Shown: positions 35,584 to 46,652 of the stretch, piece after piece | Layout: every line of letters begins with the position of its first letter | How positions within the stretch are numbered: the first letter of the stretch is position 1 | Origin: Gnomoniopsis sp. IMI 355080 | Lineage: Eukaryota > Ascomycota > Sordariomycetes > Diaporthales > Gnomoniaceae | DNA: 64,000 nucleotides | Reading direction: 5' to 3' | Assembly (NCBI GenBank): GCA_027946555.1 | Contig: JAPEVC010000098.1 | Location: 61,864-125,863, forward strand | Made by a program: the position numbers and the translations under genes | Notes under the pieces: generated by a model | The model's database searches: none | Seen by the model: the letters and a program-made list of their open reading frames with translations, nothing else | What the model was told of the DNA's origin: nothing

Positions 35584-35772
35584 TTAACCCGAGCAGCACC
35601 ACTCGTCGTCGGGTGAAGTATAGTGGTCGCACTCAGTGCCACCACAGGTGCACTCGGCCTTGGTTGGGTAGCAAGAGCCACGCACTTCGATTGATCGCGC
35701 TTCGAGGCCTGAAGCAATGACCGAGCTCGCAAAAAGGAAGCTCAGGGCCAGGGTGACAAGCTTGATCTGCAT
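35584..35772 (-). CDS. Small secreted cysteine-rich protein, 62 aa (effector-like)
   Basis: A short intact frame from ATG 35772. The N-terminus MQIKLVTLALSFLFASSVIA is a classic signal peptide with cleavage likely after VIA-SG. Basic sites at GLEAR and SIEVR before the core look like possible propeptide processing points. The mature core is about 30 residues, GSCYPTKAECTCGGTECDHY then TSPDDEWCCSG, and carries six cysteines, enough for three disulphides. The size, signal peptide and cysteine content fit a secreted defence or effector-type peptide; the activity is not known. A TATA box lies 119 nt upstream. It stands alone in gene-poor DNA, a common setting for such genes. Confidence 0.72.
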   Translation of the reverse strand: MQIKLVTLALSFLFASSVIASGLEARSIEVRGSCYPTKAECTCGGTECDHYTSPDDEWCCSG

Positions 35773-37568
35773 GATGACGGCCGATGTGGAGTACTTGAAT
35801 TGGAATAACTGTCTTTGATCAGAAAGGAATGTGATATTGTTTGTGATCTACTTGAGTGTAGAACGTGGAGAGCTTGAGGGTTTTGCTTCTTTTTATACAC
35901 AATTCAATCTATCCAGGCGTGGATTTGTCCCTGGTCACCTAGGTAAGTGTGGTTATGTTTTCAAGTTCCGCCAAGCGAGACAAGAGTCAAGATGCTATCC
36001 GCTAATAGCAACATGCCACCTCCTGGAGTATCGATGTGAGTCAGGTGCTTCATGTTGCCTATTAGACGGCGTAAGGGATAGACACAGTCCGGTGGTCTTT
36101 GAACTTAATCCTCCAATCCGCAGTCATGGCAGCACGCAAAGCTTTGGACACATCTTGTGGAGTACAAAGTCCTGCCCATTTGGCTACATTGTCCGGGTAT
36201 CCTCACGGACACAAGAGGAGTCCGAATGCCTTGCCAATGCACACCGCTGCAGGTTTAGGGCCGTCTTAACGTCTTAAAATGTTGCACAAACTAACAGCCT
36301 CACGACCCGAACACCAGGGGCAGGTTTTCTGATGGACCAGTTAATTGAAATCTTTTCTCACCATGATTGAGCATGGACAAGGTGGAATACTGATAAACAT
36401 AGGTATATCCTGTTATACTATCCTTCAAAGATACAAAGCTATCGTAAAACCCCGAACCTGACCCCCCAGCTTATGTTGCAAGGTTCGTCTCCCCTCGGCC
36501 GCCGCACGATGAATCGTCGATGATGCCCTCTCGCGCCTCGCCAGGGGCTCTTCCAGCGCCGACCGTTCCTGTTCGGAGAGCGGCAAGCGACATATGCCAC
36601 CCAGAAAGCTGGTCTTTGACCTCTCATCTACGTCCGAATAAGTCATTCTCCATAAGGAGCACCATGGGATGGCGAAAAAGGCTCAGGATGCAGGGCCGCG
36701 CGCCAGGCGTCTGGGTGGGAGGCCCGTGCTGGGCCACACACATGGCCTTCGAAGATCAAGCCGGTCGGTGCTGGTGCCTCGCAGCCGACTGATCACTCCC
36801 ACAAATTTCGGCCTGCTCAGCCGGACCATGAAGCGATGATACTAAGTCATACGCATTAGGAGTGGGCGACATGGAGTGGAACTACTCGCCATCGAGAACA
36901 GATATTGTGGCTAGACGTTGGCGTTGTGTGATCCTAGGAAACTAAGCTTTGCTTCGTTGTTCTCGGTGAAGTCGCACAGAAGCCAAGAAGCGTTCAGAGC
37001 GACGGACTTTGCTCAAACGTGTCCCATGATGCTTTGGTCCCAGTGCAGTCTTTGTGGCGTGCTTCCCGGACGGGCAAAGAACCTGTCGCTTGGGGACAGT
37101 GCCCGTATATTACACCGCATCATCTCAAATTGCCTCCACAGGTATCTGCCAATCCTTCAATGGAAGTAAGGGAGCTTAATTACGCAACGGAAAGATAGAA
37201 GGCGGAGAGGTTTACACAGACTGCTGAGAGAGTAGAAGGATTCGCTATTTGACCAAATAAGCATCCCATCTCTGCTAGTAAGTTGGATTTGAATAGCTTC
37301 AATTTACGATGTTGTGGCTAGTCTCACGTATTGAGTCTGCCCAGTTGTGTGAAAGGGCTTCAACATCGATGTCCCACTGATGGTTGGTCTACAATACAAT
37401 GGACAATCTCAAGGGCGATGCTCCTGAAGCAGCTATATTGGTACCAGGAGATACAGCACTGAATCGTCTAGAGGAAGCTAATAAAGGCGTTACTCGTAAA
37501 CAGAAAGGTGAAAGCCATGTCAAGAAGATGCAAATGCATCAAATCAGGGATTATGAACCTCCGGCTAC
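35773..37568. other. Gene-poor region, 1.8 kb
   Basis: Contains the promoter of the small secreted protein at its left end. The GC-rich stretch 36440-36800 has open frames on both strands but no recognisable product. No other gene seen. Confidence 0.45.
35891..35897 (-). promoter_or_regulatory. Putative TATA box of the small secreted protein gene
   Basis: TATAAAA on the minus strand, 119 nt upstream of ATG 35772. Consensus and position only. Confidence 0.45.
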
Positions 37569-39850
37569 CTAAGCATCTTCTAGCAAAGAATCCATATCGA
37601 TGTCCTCGTCGCTAAATTCCCCTTCCATCTCAGCATTTACAAAAGCAGCATCAGATCCCGTTCGCCATTTTACTAGTATCTTGTCAGCATGACTGTCCAG
37701 CACATCCAAGTCTGTCACAGCCCTGCGCGGCCTCGACGATCCCTCAAGTCCGTAAAATAGGAATGGTAGCATTGAAGATTTCCAAATGGGCTGTTCGGTG
37801 TCTTGACAGGCTTGGAAAATCATATATCCCAAAAGGACGGCAGAAACGGCGACAAGGCTAATGGGAAGCAGTAACCATCGCCACTGGAACGTTGTGCAGA
37901 CTGTCGTTTGGAGCACAACGCCGAGCGCGCTCTCTTGAAGCACCGCATCGTCGTTGCTGGTACCGGCGGTGCGGAATCTGTTGGTCACCGCTGTGGCGAA
38001 CTGCTCCATTGCTAAGGAAACGGTGCTAAAAGTGGCGTTCCCCGAGTGGTATAACGGTGGGAGCCAAGCGCCAGTGTTCACACACAATACGTAAGTAGGG
38101 CCCGCATCCACCATGCTGTAACAGGCGCCACTGAAGAATGACTCCAAGTAGGTTCTCATGGCGATTGCGTATATTTGAGACATCTTGTAGAGACAGATGT
38201 CTGGCGCGGTGTAGTTGCCATTGACACCAGTGACAGTCGTTTTTTTATACATTGCTGGGACGCCGGAGAAGTTGTTTGACTGACTATATTCTGTGCCATT
38301 TATGACGCAGGGTGATTTCAAAGCCGTGTAGTTGTTGCCTACGATCTGATCTTGGGTAGTTTTGTCGGTAGCCGGGACAGTCGATATGAGGTGTTCGCTG
38401 AATATGCCCTGGCTCACGCCACCCCAATAATTTCTCAGGCAAGGATACAAGTTGCAGCCTGCCGCAACGACGGGGTAGATCTTTGAAAAGTTGTAATAGT
38501 CGGCAAGACTTAGATTAGTAGCCGCAACGATAGTGACATTGAGCACTGAGCGGGTTGTGTTGGTGAATATGGGCTCGGATGACGCTGAAGACGCCCAAGA
38601 CATATCCCAAGATTTCCGTACGTCCAGGAATTTAGGGTCTGTATCATACGAATCCATGCTAGGGTATACCCAGGCCCCACTGGGCAGCGTGAAGTTGATA
38701 CTAGCGTTGCCGCGATCCTGGATGCTGGATTTCCGCACCCCGAATGAAGTTATATCGACACAGGAGCTGCATAGACCAATGGATGAGTATGTAGTGTTTG
38801 TAGAATCCGGAGTGAAGGTGCAGTTCCCAGTTTGGCATGTCGCCGAAACAGCAGAATCGTTGCCCGTAGGATTCAAAAGACCATTGATCATGGCGCCTTG
38901 GATGTCATAGTCCACTTGCCAGTCTCCGGCACCAACACGAAAATAAGGCAAATTCGCGTAGTGAGCGATCGGAACAGAAGCGTTCACGCTTGGAACATTT
39001 ATCGAGCATTCTTGCGTCTTGATCGCTTGTTGCGTAAAGGGCCCCATCGCAAGAGAAAGCACAACAATCGAGCCGCCCACAAAAGCCACTGGACTACTTG
39101 GCGCCGTGAATAAAAGTTTCACGGATCCAGGAAGTCCACGACTGGCCGCGTCAAACCGTTCCATATGGACTAAAGGATGGGCTTGAGATGACAACCAGGA
39201 CCATTTGCTTTGGCCGATGACTGCCGCAACGGCACCGAGAACCAGTGCTCGACTTATCGTGGAAAGCAACGCAACAAAGGAGTTCAAGTTCATGTTCAAA
39301 GCTAATTTGGGTACGACTTGTCCGTCGAAATGGGCGAGGATCGAAATTGTTGCGGCAGTCAAGCGAATGGCCAGTGCGATGGAAATTACTTCAAAGGCCC
39401 AAAACTTGAAAATAGGATGTTGAGATCTCTGGGGCCACCGACGTAGATGTCCTGTATGCTTATCTGAACCTTTCTCTGACGATTCCGGCGGATCTGAATG
39501 TGCAGGCGAGACAAGAGCTGCATCGTATGAAACTGGTCGACTGTGAGCCACGGGAGGCTTTCCCAAAAAAAAAAAAATGTTTCTGCTCATGAATGGGATT
39601 CAGTACCTTCAGACGACGTGACCAAGGCCTGATCATCCAACTGTTGGTTTCTCTCATCTCGAACATGAAGCTCTCGATGGAAGTTCGCATTATCGGATGT
39701 CAGGTGCTGAGAACTAGTGGTGTAGCAAAGTGGGGGCACATGCTCGGATATGGCGGATTGTGCTTCAGCTGCTTCTTGTAAAGAATTGGCAGGGATATAA
39801 TTCGCCATCGCGGTATCTCTAGTCCAGGGGCGCAAGTCAAGTAGCGGCAT
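37569..39850 (-). CDS. DUF3176-type fungal multi-pass membrane protein
   Basis: DUF3176 proteins are large fungal membrane proteins of unknown function. The long frame 39532-37569 holds the body: FWAFEVISIALAIRLTAATI, LNSFVALLSTISRALVLGAV, GQSKWSW, FDAASRGLPGSVKLL, a glycosylation-rich extracellular region (many N-x-S/T), and a last TM (LLLPISLVAVSAVLLGYMIF). An acidic tail ends in EFSDEDIDMDSLLED. I prefer a start at ATG 39850 with exon 39850-39607 and a 74-nt intron (39606-39533, GTACTG...CCAG) in phase 1, giving 735 aa. The intron then contains the T13 run and an in-frame stop of the upstream frame. The alternative is an unspliced 673-aa protein from ATG 39590, whose codons would read through T13 as Phe-Phe-Phe. 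Confidence 0.82.
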
Positions 39851-40880
39851 GTCCTGAGAGTGCGTGGAGTGGTTGTTCAACGTAACGGCACAGCAAAGCG
39901 AGGGCGTGGACTCAGGTAACAATATCGCAACACAAACATATGGGAGAAGGGAAACAAATGAGAACCACCTGGGGCGCCAGGCTACTGAGTCGATCAGGCT
40001 TTATATATGCAAGCAGACATGGAGAGTGATGACAGCGGCTGAAGGATCGGCTGTCGCCTCAATGTTGGTATTGTGACACAGAAATTGATGCGCCTGGTCT
40101 GAACAATTGAGACTGTCAAATACGAGATATAAATAAACCTCTCTTGATTATTCTGCTGTCATCCTGCATGAAGATGGACGCCTTTCATGGCAGAACGGGA
40201 TCAGGCTGGCGGCTAGTTATGTCCGGAACCAATGTCATAGGTCATCGGCCCTTGTGTCTTACCAGCCCGATCTTCGGACATAAACTTACATCTCATACCT
40301 ATGGGGTTGGAGCCTATTCTTGTCATAATGTGTGAGTCGTTGAACATGTACGCATGCATATGTGTTCAGGTGACCAGGCGTCCTGTCTCCTATGATGTTT
40401 TCTATATCAGTTAGCTGTCCTCAGACATCGGAACACGGGCAACAGGTCTTGTTCAACACATTCAATCCAATAAACATCACATTTACTCAACATGAGCTAC
40501 AACAACAGCACCTGGATGGCCGATTGTATGACTGTACATGGTTTTACACACCACAATAACTACATAGGTAGCTCTCCTATAAGCGAACTCCTGGCACTTG
40601 GAGGGGGTTTACCTTTATGAATCTTTCAACAGTATTAGATTCATCAGTTTCTATTCCGCATTATTGATATCCATATTATAGGGCTTGCGGAAGATCGCAA
40701 TATAGAGGACGGTTGTATTATAATAAGCTTAATCCCTTATCTCGGACTTAGTTTGGTACTGCCTAGAATTACGCTATGTCCTGAGATTTGACCTGAGGGT
40801 GAGTGCTTGGAAGATCCTCAAGATGTGCGCTGCTGCGTTTTTCTTGAATGACCGCGTGGTGGCTGGGCTTCTCGCAACAC
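39851..40880. other. Intergenic, 1 kb, with left repeat copy
   Basis: Holds the left copy of a diverged repeat (40494-40732, listed separately). Otherwise no gene seen. Confidence 0.45.
40494..40732 (+). repeat. Left copy of a diverged direct repeat
   Basis: Two blocks resemble 46914-47124 in the same order and orientation. The first starts GAGCTACAACAACAG and is about 34 of 48 identical by eye, sharing an ACCTGGATGGCC core. The second (about 40671-40730) shares GCGGAAGAT followed by a similar AATAAG/GATAAG end. Many differences are C/T or G/A transitions. Both copies share an in-frame TWMA, but stops interrupt any long frame, so it may be decayed coding sequence. Confidence 0.6.
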
Positions 40881-41711
40881 CTACCAAAAGAGATTGCTCC
40901 GGATTTTTCTCAGCATAAGTAATTCCAAGGTGGGGATGGGCATAATCTGTTGTATCAACTCCAGCCAGTCCGGTCGAGAGCCTTCCCAGATGCTAGAATT
41001 GCAGAACTCCCAGTAATCGGGATACCAGCCAGAATTTTCCCAGTCTATGATACTGATCTTGAATTTGCCGCTGCCGTCATCCTTATCACCAACCCTACTG
41101 ACCAAAATGTTCTTGGGCTGCAGGTCGCCGTGGGTGAAGACGGCCCGGTGGCCTCTCAAAGTGTCGGATATGAGTCTTCGCACCAGAGCGACATATGTTG
41201 CAGGCTGGGTGGCCTGTATTCTCTTGATAATGGCTTCATTGAGCTCCTCTTCCGTCTCAAAAGGGCCACACGTGTCCAGGTTCTCTTCGGGATCGCCATC
41301 AGAGAAAACTCCGTCAGGCAAAGGTTTTCGATTGAGACCCCCGAAATAGCCGGGATTCGGGATCTTGCGGAGGTCCTCGAAAGCATCTTGTAGTTGCTTG
41401 CCCACATCGAGCTTTTCCATCGGCGTCAATAACTTCCAGGCCTCCCCGAGCTCTTTCCCATCCACGTACTCCATGACAATGAAGAGATAGCCCGTGTCCG
41501 GCTCCTTCATTGTGGCGATGATCTTTGGCACTGGAACGTTGCTGTTTTCCGAAACGAACTGTTGACTCTCCGCTTCTTGAAGTGTCACCTGAGGGCCAAA
41601 TTTGACTACAAACTGGCCGACTTTGACAACCGTCGAAACGGCGCGGGGAGGACTCAAGATCTCGGTCGAGGCACGTATCTCGTCAAAGGAGGGGACTGCA
41701 GGGTCTGTCAT
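40881..41711 (-). CDS. Aminoglycoside-phosphotransferase-like (APH/protein-kinase-fold) protein
   Basis: A kinase-fold small-molecule phosphotransferase of the APH superfamily; fungi have many, mostly with unknown substrates. A single exon of 276 aa from ATG 41711. The N-lobe shows VVKVGQFVVKFGP (lysine position) and the hinge YLFIVMEYVDGKELGEAW. The catalytic loop is VFTHGDLQPKNILVS (HxDxxxxN, catalytic Asp) and the metal-binding Asp lies in ISIIDWENSGWYPDYWEF. All key residues are present. The N-terminus is somewhat short, as is usual for this group. Not evidence of drug resistance: such genes are common in fungal genomes. The neighbours (oxidoreductase, MFS) lie within the same repeat-flanked block. 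Confidence 0.85.
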   Translation of the reverse strand: MTDPAVPSFDEIRASTEILSPPRAVSTVVKVGQFVVKFGPQVTLQEAESQQFVSENSNVPVPKIIATMKEPDTGYLFIVMEYVDGKELGEAWKLLTPMEKLDVGKQLQDAFEDLRKIPNPGYFGGLNRKPLPDGVFSDGDPEENLDTCGPFETEEELNEAIIKRIQATQPATYVALVRRLISDTLRGHRAVFTHGDLQPKNILVSRVGDKDDGSGKFKISIIDWENSGWYPDYWEFCNSSIWEGSRPDWLELIQQIMPIPTLELLMLRKIRSNLFW

Positions 41712-42780
41712 TTTGCGCGATACTCGTTGGGAAGGAAAGCGAGGTGGTGTGGAGGCAATGGCGACGATGATGTATTTGATCCTGCGAATCTAGAGATAAA
41801 AAGACGATAAGGTCCGGGAATGACTCAGCCAGCATGCAGCTCACGGAGCAGGCCAACGCACAGATATAGTCCCAGCCTTGGAAGAACATTACAGAGTTGC
41901 GGGGCGCAATCCTTCCCACGGTAGGTTAAGTACCTACCTGGGTACCTAGGTAGGTAATCAATGCCACATGCATGCCTGCGGGCAAGACTGTCAAGCATCA
42001 ACGATTACAACGTAGCTCAGCCGAGCGAGCACTGTATATATATCATCAAGTAAGCGAATCTGCCTCACGCTACGATGTTCTACACCCAAGTCCAGCTCAT
42101 TGCAGCACATGATAGGATAAGTGATGAGGTCCACATACGCATTGAATGCAACCTCGGAGGCTGTCAATTTTGCTAGGCCCGTTCTTCCGTCTCTCAAGGA
42201 CCCGGAAGGCATACCGAGTGCTAAGTAGAGGCAGCTGAAAAGTGAAAACCGAACGCACAACCTTCATAACCTAGCTGATGCAGTCTGTGACGAGTTCCTT
42301 ACCATTTGAGGTTCGCCTGACTACCCACATCGGAAGAATTTCAAGGTGTGACAGTCTATATGTCAGGTCACAGTACTCAATACATTGTTAACGCGCGTGT
42401 CAATAATGCATGGACGCGGCTACGAGGGATTGTGCGATGGCGCGTTCAAGGTTGTTACCCGCTTGTAAGTAGGCGCTCTCCATCTTTTCTTTTTCTAAAC
42501 GCTTGCATGGTGGTGTAAGGTCCATACCTAGATAGCACTTACGCAGCTATCTGAGGCTACCTACTTAGGTACCTTACCGAGGTAGGGACCGGTATTGTGA
42601 AATACCTAGATACTGGTATTTCCGTCCATTGAAATGCCTAGTCGATTACATACTGCTAGAGGGTACCTCAGCCTTATCACAGTATATTCATGAAGAGGAC
42701 CGCCTAGGTCTGATTGGCTTATGTCTTCAACGCACAAATCGTTCCATCTTGGAAATCAACAATCTGACATTGAGGCACTC
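41712..42780. other. Intergenic, 1.07 kb
   Basis: Contains dense TACCTAGGTA-like words at about 41930-41955 and 42525-42605. No gene seen. Confidence 0.45.
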
Positions 42781-43792
42781 TCAGAATCCCCACACGGGAG
42801 AGGGAAATCCGTGGAGCTCAGCCTGAAGTTGAGTTGAGGCTCCAACCACGGCGTTGCAGCCACTCGATATAGCTCCCGGAATAACCTTGTACGGGGTCAT
42901 ACAATCCCCTGCAGCAAAGACACCGCGAACACTCGTTTGGTGGTACGGTGTTTCAGCCTGGATATCCCCCATAGGTGTTGTGGCAAGTCCAAGCTGTTGA
43001 ACAAATTGCCCACTAGGCACGGTCAGTGGCTGGCTGACCAAGAACTTCTCTTCACTCTTTGTCCCATCCTCAAACACAACTATAACCGCCTGCGACTTTT
43101 CGTCGGACTTAACGAGACGCTTGATAAGCCTTGAATCGACCATCCACTTGTCTTGACTGTTTGTGCTAGCTTTGAGCGCTGCCGCCAGGGCTTCGTCTCC
43201 GTGGGTGTAGAGGATAACACTCTCACAGAGTTGTGATGCATCTATGTGGCATTAGCATTTTTCAGGATGCGCCCCTGAAGTCAGAAAACACTCCATGGAG
43301 CATTGTGGGAGACCTACTCGTAGCTCCGTGAATCACCAACCCCACCAACATGTCCACGGGCAGCCCAGGGACCGGAGGCACGGCTAAACAGGCATCGGAA
43401 GATGCGATCTCCCCAAAGGGAGCCATAGCCTTCGATGCCTGGGAATATTTTGATGATCCGATTGCAAGTATGATCTTCCGAAAGTGCCACTCCTGGCCGT
43501 AGGGATCGGTAATGGTGAAGTGAGTGTCACTTTTCTTCTCAATCTTCTGGACCGGGACGTCTCGGAAACTAATGGTAGAGTAATGGGAAAGGATGGCCTC
43601 CCTGGACTCGCTACGAAACTGGGACAGGTCTTTTCCCTCGTGCCCTGGAACCATGTGCATACCGGCTGCCTTGTCATTGCGATATTTGTTGGAGTCAAAC
43701 ACAATGACAGTATGCGGTTGACGTGCCAGCGTTGCAACAGCAGTCAGATCCGCGGGCCCTCCACCAATGATGGCAATATCATGAGTATCCAT
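42781..43792 (-). CDS. Thioredoxin-reductase-like FAD/NAD(P) oxidoreductase with damaged redox core
   Basis: Family members are flavoproteins that use a CxxC pair to oxidise or reduce thiols, often in secondary metabolism. Exons 43792-43318 and 43241-42781 join in phase 1 (donor GTAGGT), giving 311 aa. The FAD motif reads IAIIGGGPADL, where the usual Gly is Asp. GRRR-like FDSNKYRNDKAAG and the ILAIG strand follow. The C-terminal GVFAAGDCMTPYKVIPGAIS is intact. Between ILAIGSS and LAVPPVPG the spliced frame gives atypical residues. The same DNA in the neighbouring frame reads IFPGIEGYGSLWGDRIFRCL, the expected conserved sequence. The CHGYE-type end of the CxxC motif is missing. I infer a one-base shift plus a downstream deletion that restores frame. 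Probably inactive, or an assembly error. Confidence 0.75.
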
Positions 43793-44567
43793 GGCTGTAA
43801 ATGTCAGTCCACAAAGCAGCCAACACAATGCTGCAATAGGAAACCCAACCTCAGAGTAAAGTGACCGTCAGGAAGAGTCTCTAGAAACTGCAATGTCGCC
43901 CGGGTTTGTTGAGAGAGTGTTGCGAGAGCACGAACTGGGATACGCAGGAAGTTAGGGACTTTTTTGTATGTCCTTTCACGTGAAAAACACTTCAGCACAT
44001 ATTTAGGTACCCACGTATTCTGAGCCAGCCTGATCACTAAGCGAAAATTGGGATGTTCAGTTCTGCCCATCCAGTACGAGGGGCGGGAATAGCAGAGGAA
44101 ATCTCCTACTGTGCAAATGAACCCCTTGCTCGTCCTACACAGTATTTCTGCTTGTAAATGCAGAGCCCGGGTTTAGGCGGATACTGTGGTAAAGTAGCAG
44201 AACATTGGACAGCCTACAGGTCGTATCCTATGACCCCATAGACGCGCAGGACACCTTGCTGCACCCCCGGTACCAACCAACATCCGTTGGTCAGGCATAA
44301 AGCCTCTGTTGGGCTGTTAGGGAGTCGCGAGCCGCGTTCAACTTGCAATCCGTCAGCCGGAGGCTTGCAATGAAGTTTTCCATTCGGTCGTTGTCGAGAC
44401 TGTTCACGACTTCACTCAGCCACTAACAGTGGAATCCATACTGGGCTTACACCCTTTCGTACAAATTGGTTCAGCCTTTTCATTCCTTTCTTTAGTCTCT
44501 ACTTGGCGTACTGGTTTTACCAGGTGCGATTACTGCAGAATCTGCTCAAACAATAACTACTCTCACA
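43793..44567. promoter_or_regulatory. Divergent promoter region, oxidoreductase/MFS
   Basis: About 775 nt between head-to-head start codons. It should carry both promoters, allowing joint control. No gene seen. Confidence 0.45.
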
Positions 44568-46652
44568 ATGGTTGCAAAGGAGCAACAGATCGACGCAAGA
44601 GAGGGAGATGCGATGGCGGATGGAAGCCTCAATGATAGCCCGCCACCTCCAGGTGGCTCTGAAGTGACAGCCGAGACAGGTGGTCTGCGCCTGATATTCA
44701 TCATGCTCGGACTGTGCTTGGCTGTTTTTCTGACTGGCATGGCAAGTGTCCCGTCTCCTTGCAACCCACACCTCAGAGGCTTTGACCAGATCGCTAATGA
44801 ATTACTGATGCAGGATCAAACAATTCTGGCCACAGCGGCCCCGGTAATCAGCGACGACTTTCATACGATTGCGGATCTGGGATGGTGGTCCAATGCCTAC
44901 CTCCTCACCCTGAGCAGCTTCCAATTGTTTTATGGCAAATTGTACAGCTTGTTCTCCATCAAAATCATCTATTTAGTGGCTATTGCCCTCTTCGAAATTG
45001 GCTCCCTAATCTGCACCACCGCCCCAACATCGACTGCATTAGTAATTGGCAGGGCCGTAGCAGGACTGGGAGCTGCCGGCATTTTCGTGAGTCAATGTTT
45101 TTGTGTACATAACTCCGAGCTTTTCACGCCAAGGTTGATTCAGGGTGCTGAGATGTCTATTGGGCCTTATTGCGTTCTAGACCTAGGCCCGAAGGAGCTA
45201 TTCTCACCGCAGTATTGAGTGTCCACCTGGGCAGCTAATGATGCTCTTCTAGTCTGGCGGCATTTTGATTACTACCAAGGTCATCTCCCTCGCACGTCGT
45301 GCTGCCTACCTGGGAATCATGTCCGGAGTGTTTGGTATTGCTGCTATCATCGGCCCTTTCATCGGAGGCGCGATTATCGGTAGCACGACCTGGAGATGGT
45401 GTTTTGGTATCAACCTCCCACTGGGAGTCTTGACTGTCGTGATATGTGGTTTTCTTGTTCAGACGCCTACAGAGCCCGAGATGATGTCCACTCCAATGTC
45501 TCAAAAGCTTCGAAAGCTCGACGTTCCCGGCACTGTACTTCTGGTCGCCGGACTCATCTGCTTCTTGATGGCACTCCAATGGGGAGGTTCGACCTATCCC
45601 TGGAATAACGCTCGTATCATAGCTCTATTTGTCGTGGCAGGTGTCCTCGGTATTTTCTTTACCATTTTCCAGCTCCGCAGCGAATATGCGACAACTATCC
45701 CACGAAGTTTGGCCCGCAACCGTGATGTATGGTTCGCGGCCAGCTACGCTATGTGCATCACAGGAGGAGTTTACACTGCTATTCTATACATGCCTGTCTG
45801 GTTTCAGGGTGTGCGCGACTATTCGGCACTCTCATCTGGGACGATGCTGACGCCGCTGATCGGGGGCTACGTCCTTTGCTCGGTCCTAGCCGGAGGCATC
45901 ACCATGGCTATCGGATATTACAATCCCGCAATGATCGTGGGTACCATATTATCTATGTGAGTCTACGATGAAGCATTCTTGGGTGACTGACGGTCTACTG
46001 CCAGCTCACAAGTGGCTACTAATTTCGGATCCACAAACTTGCAGTGCCGGATCCGCCCTCCTGACCACCATCGACACAAGCTCTTCTACTGCACGGGTTG
46101 TCGGCTACCAACTTCTATGTACGTCCCTTCCCACCGCTGCATCACCATCCTCAAATATTCTTGGGCCATTGCTTGACACTAACCAGCATCTTCCACATGT
46201 CAGATGGGTTTGGAGTTGGCTTTGCCTTCGGTCAACCCAGCTATGTAGTGCAGACAGTCCTGTCGCCGTCTGACGTCCCTATCGGCGTGACACTCATCAC
46301 CCTAATGCAAAATTTAAGTGCGTCGGTGTTTGTCGCAGTAGCTCAAAGCATATTCCAAAGCCAGCTTTTATCGGACCTGCAGGCAATGAATTTGCCAGTG
46401 GCGGTTGATGTGTCTACAACAGGGGCAGCCCAAATAGTTGATGCAGTGCCGATTGAATTTCAAGAGGAGGTAAGAAGAGCTTTGAGTCGCTCACTGGTCA
46501 ATACATTCTACATTTCCTTGGCACTTAGCTGTGCATCCGTTATTGGAGCCCTTAGTATTAGATGGGGATCTATGAAAGGGAGTAATGCCGGCAAAGGAGA
46601 AATATCATTGTCGAATATAGAGGGTGCTGAGGTTGAGACGCGGCATGACTAG
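44568..46652 (+). CDS. MFS multidrug/toxin efflux-type transporter (DHA2, 14-TM)
   Basis: A proton-antiport exporter of the DHA2 family, plasma membrane, often associated with toxin or drug efflux. Exons 44568-44741, 44814-45086, 45253-45956, 46045-46118 and 46204-46652 keep phase (0, 0, 2, 1) and give 557 aa. Motif C lies in MSGVFGIAAIIGPFIGGAI. The family signature LDQTI/ATA-P appears as DQTILATAAPVISDDF just after intron 1. Motif A-like GKLYSLFSIKI and motif B GRAVAGLGAAGIF are present. Intron 1 (44742-44813) begins GCAAGT and ends GCAG, a GC-AG intron; no GT donor gives an open frame there. The gene is divergent from the oxidoreductase, a common layout in small detoxification or metabolite clusters. 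Confidence 0.9.

Noticed and set aside
35831..36277. 148-codon plus-strand frame
   Set aside because: Overlaps the promoter of the secreted peptide gene, no domain, random-like composition.
42781..46652. Gliotoxin-like cluster (GliT/GliA-type oxidoreductase plus exporter)
   Set aside because: Only the two gene types are suggestive; no NRPS, glutathione transferase or methyltransferase nearby, and the oxidoreductase lacks its redox motif.
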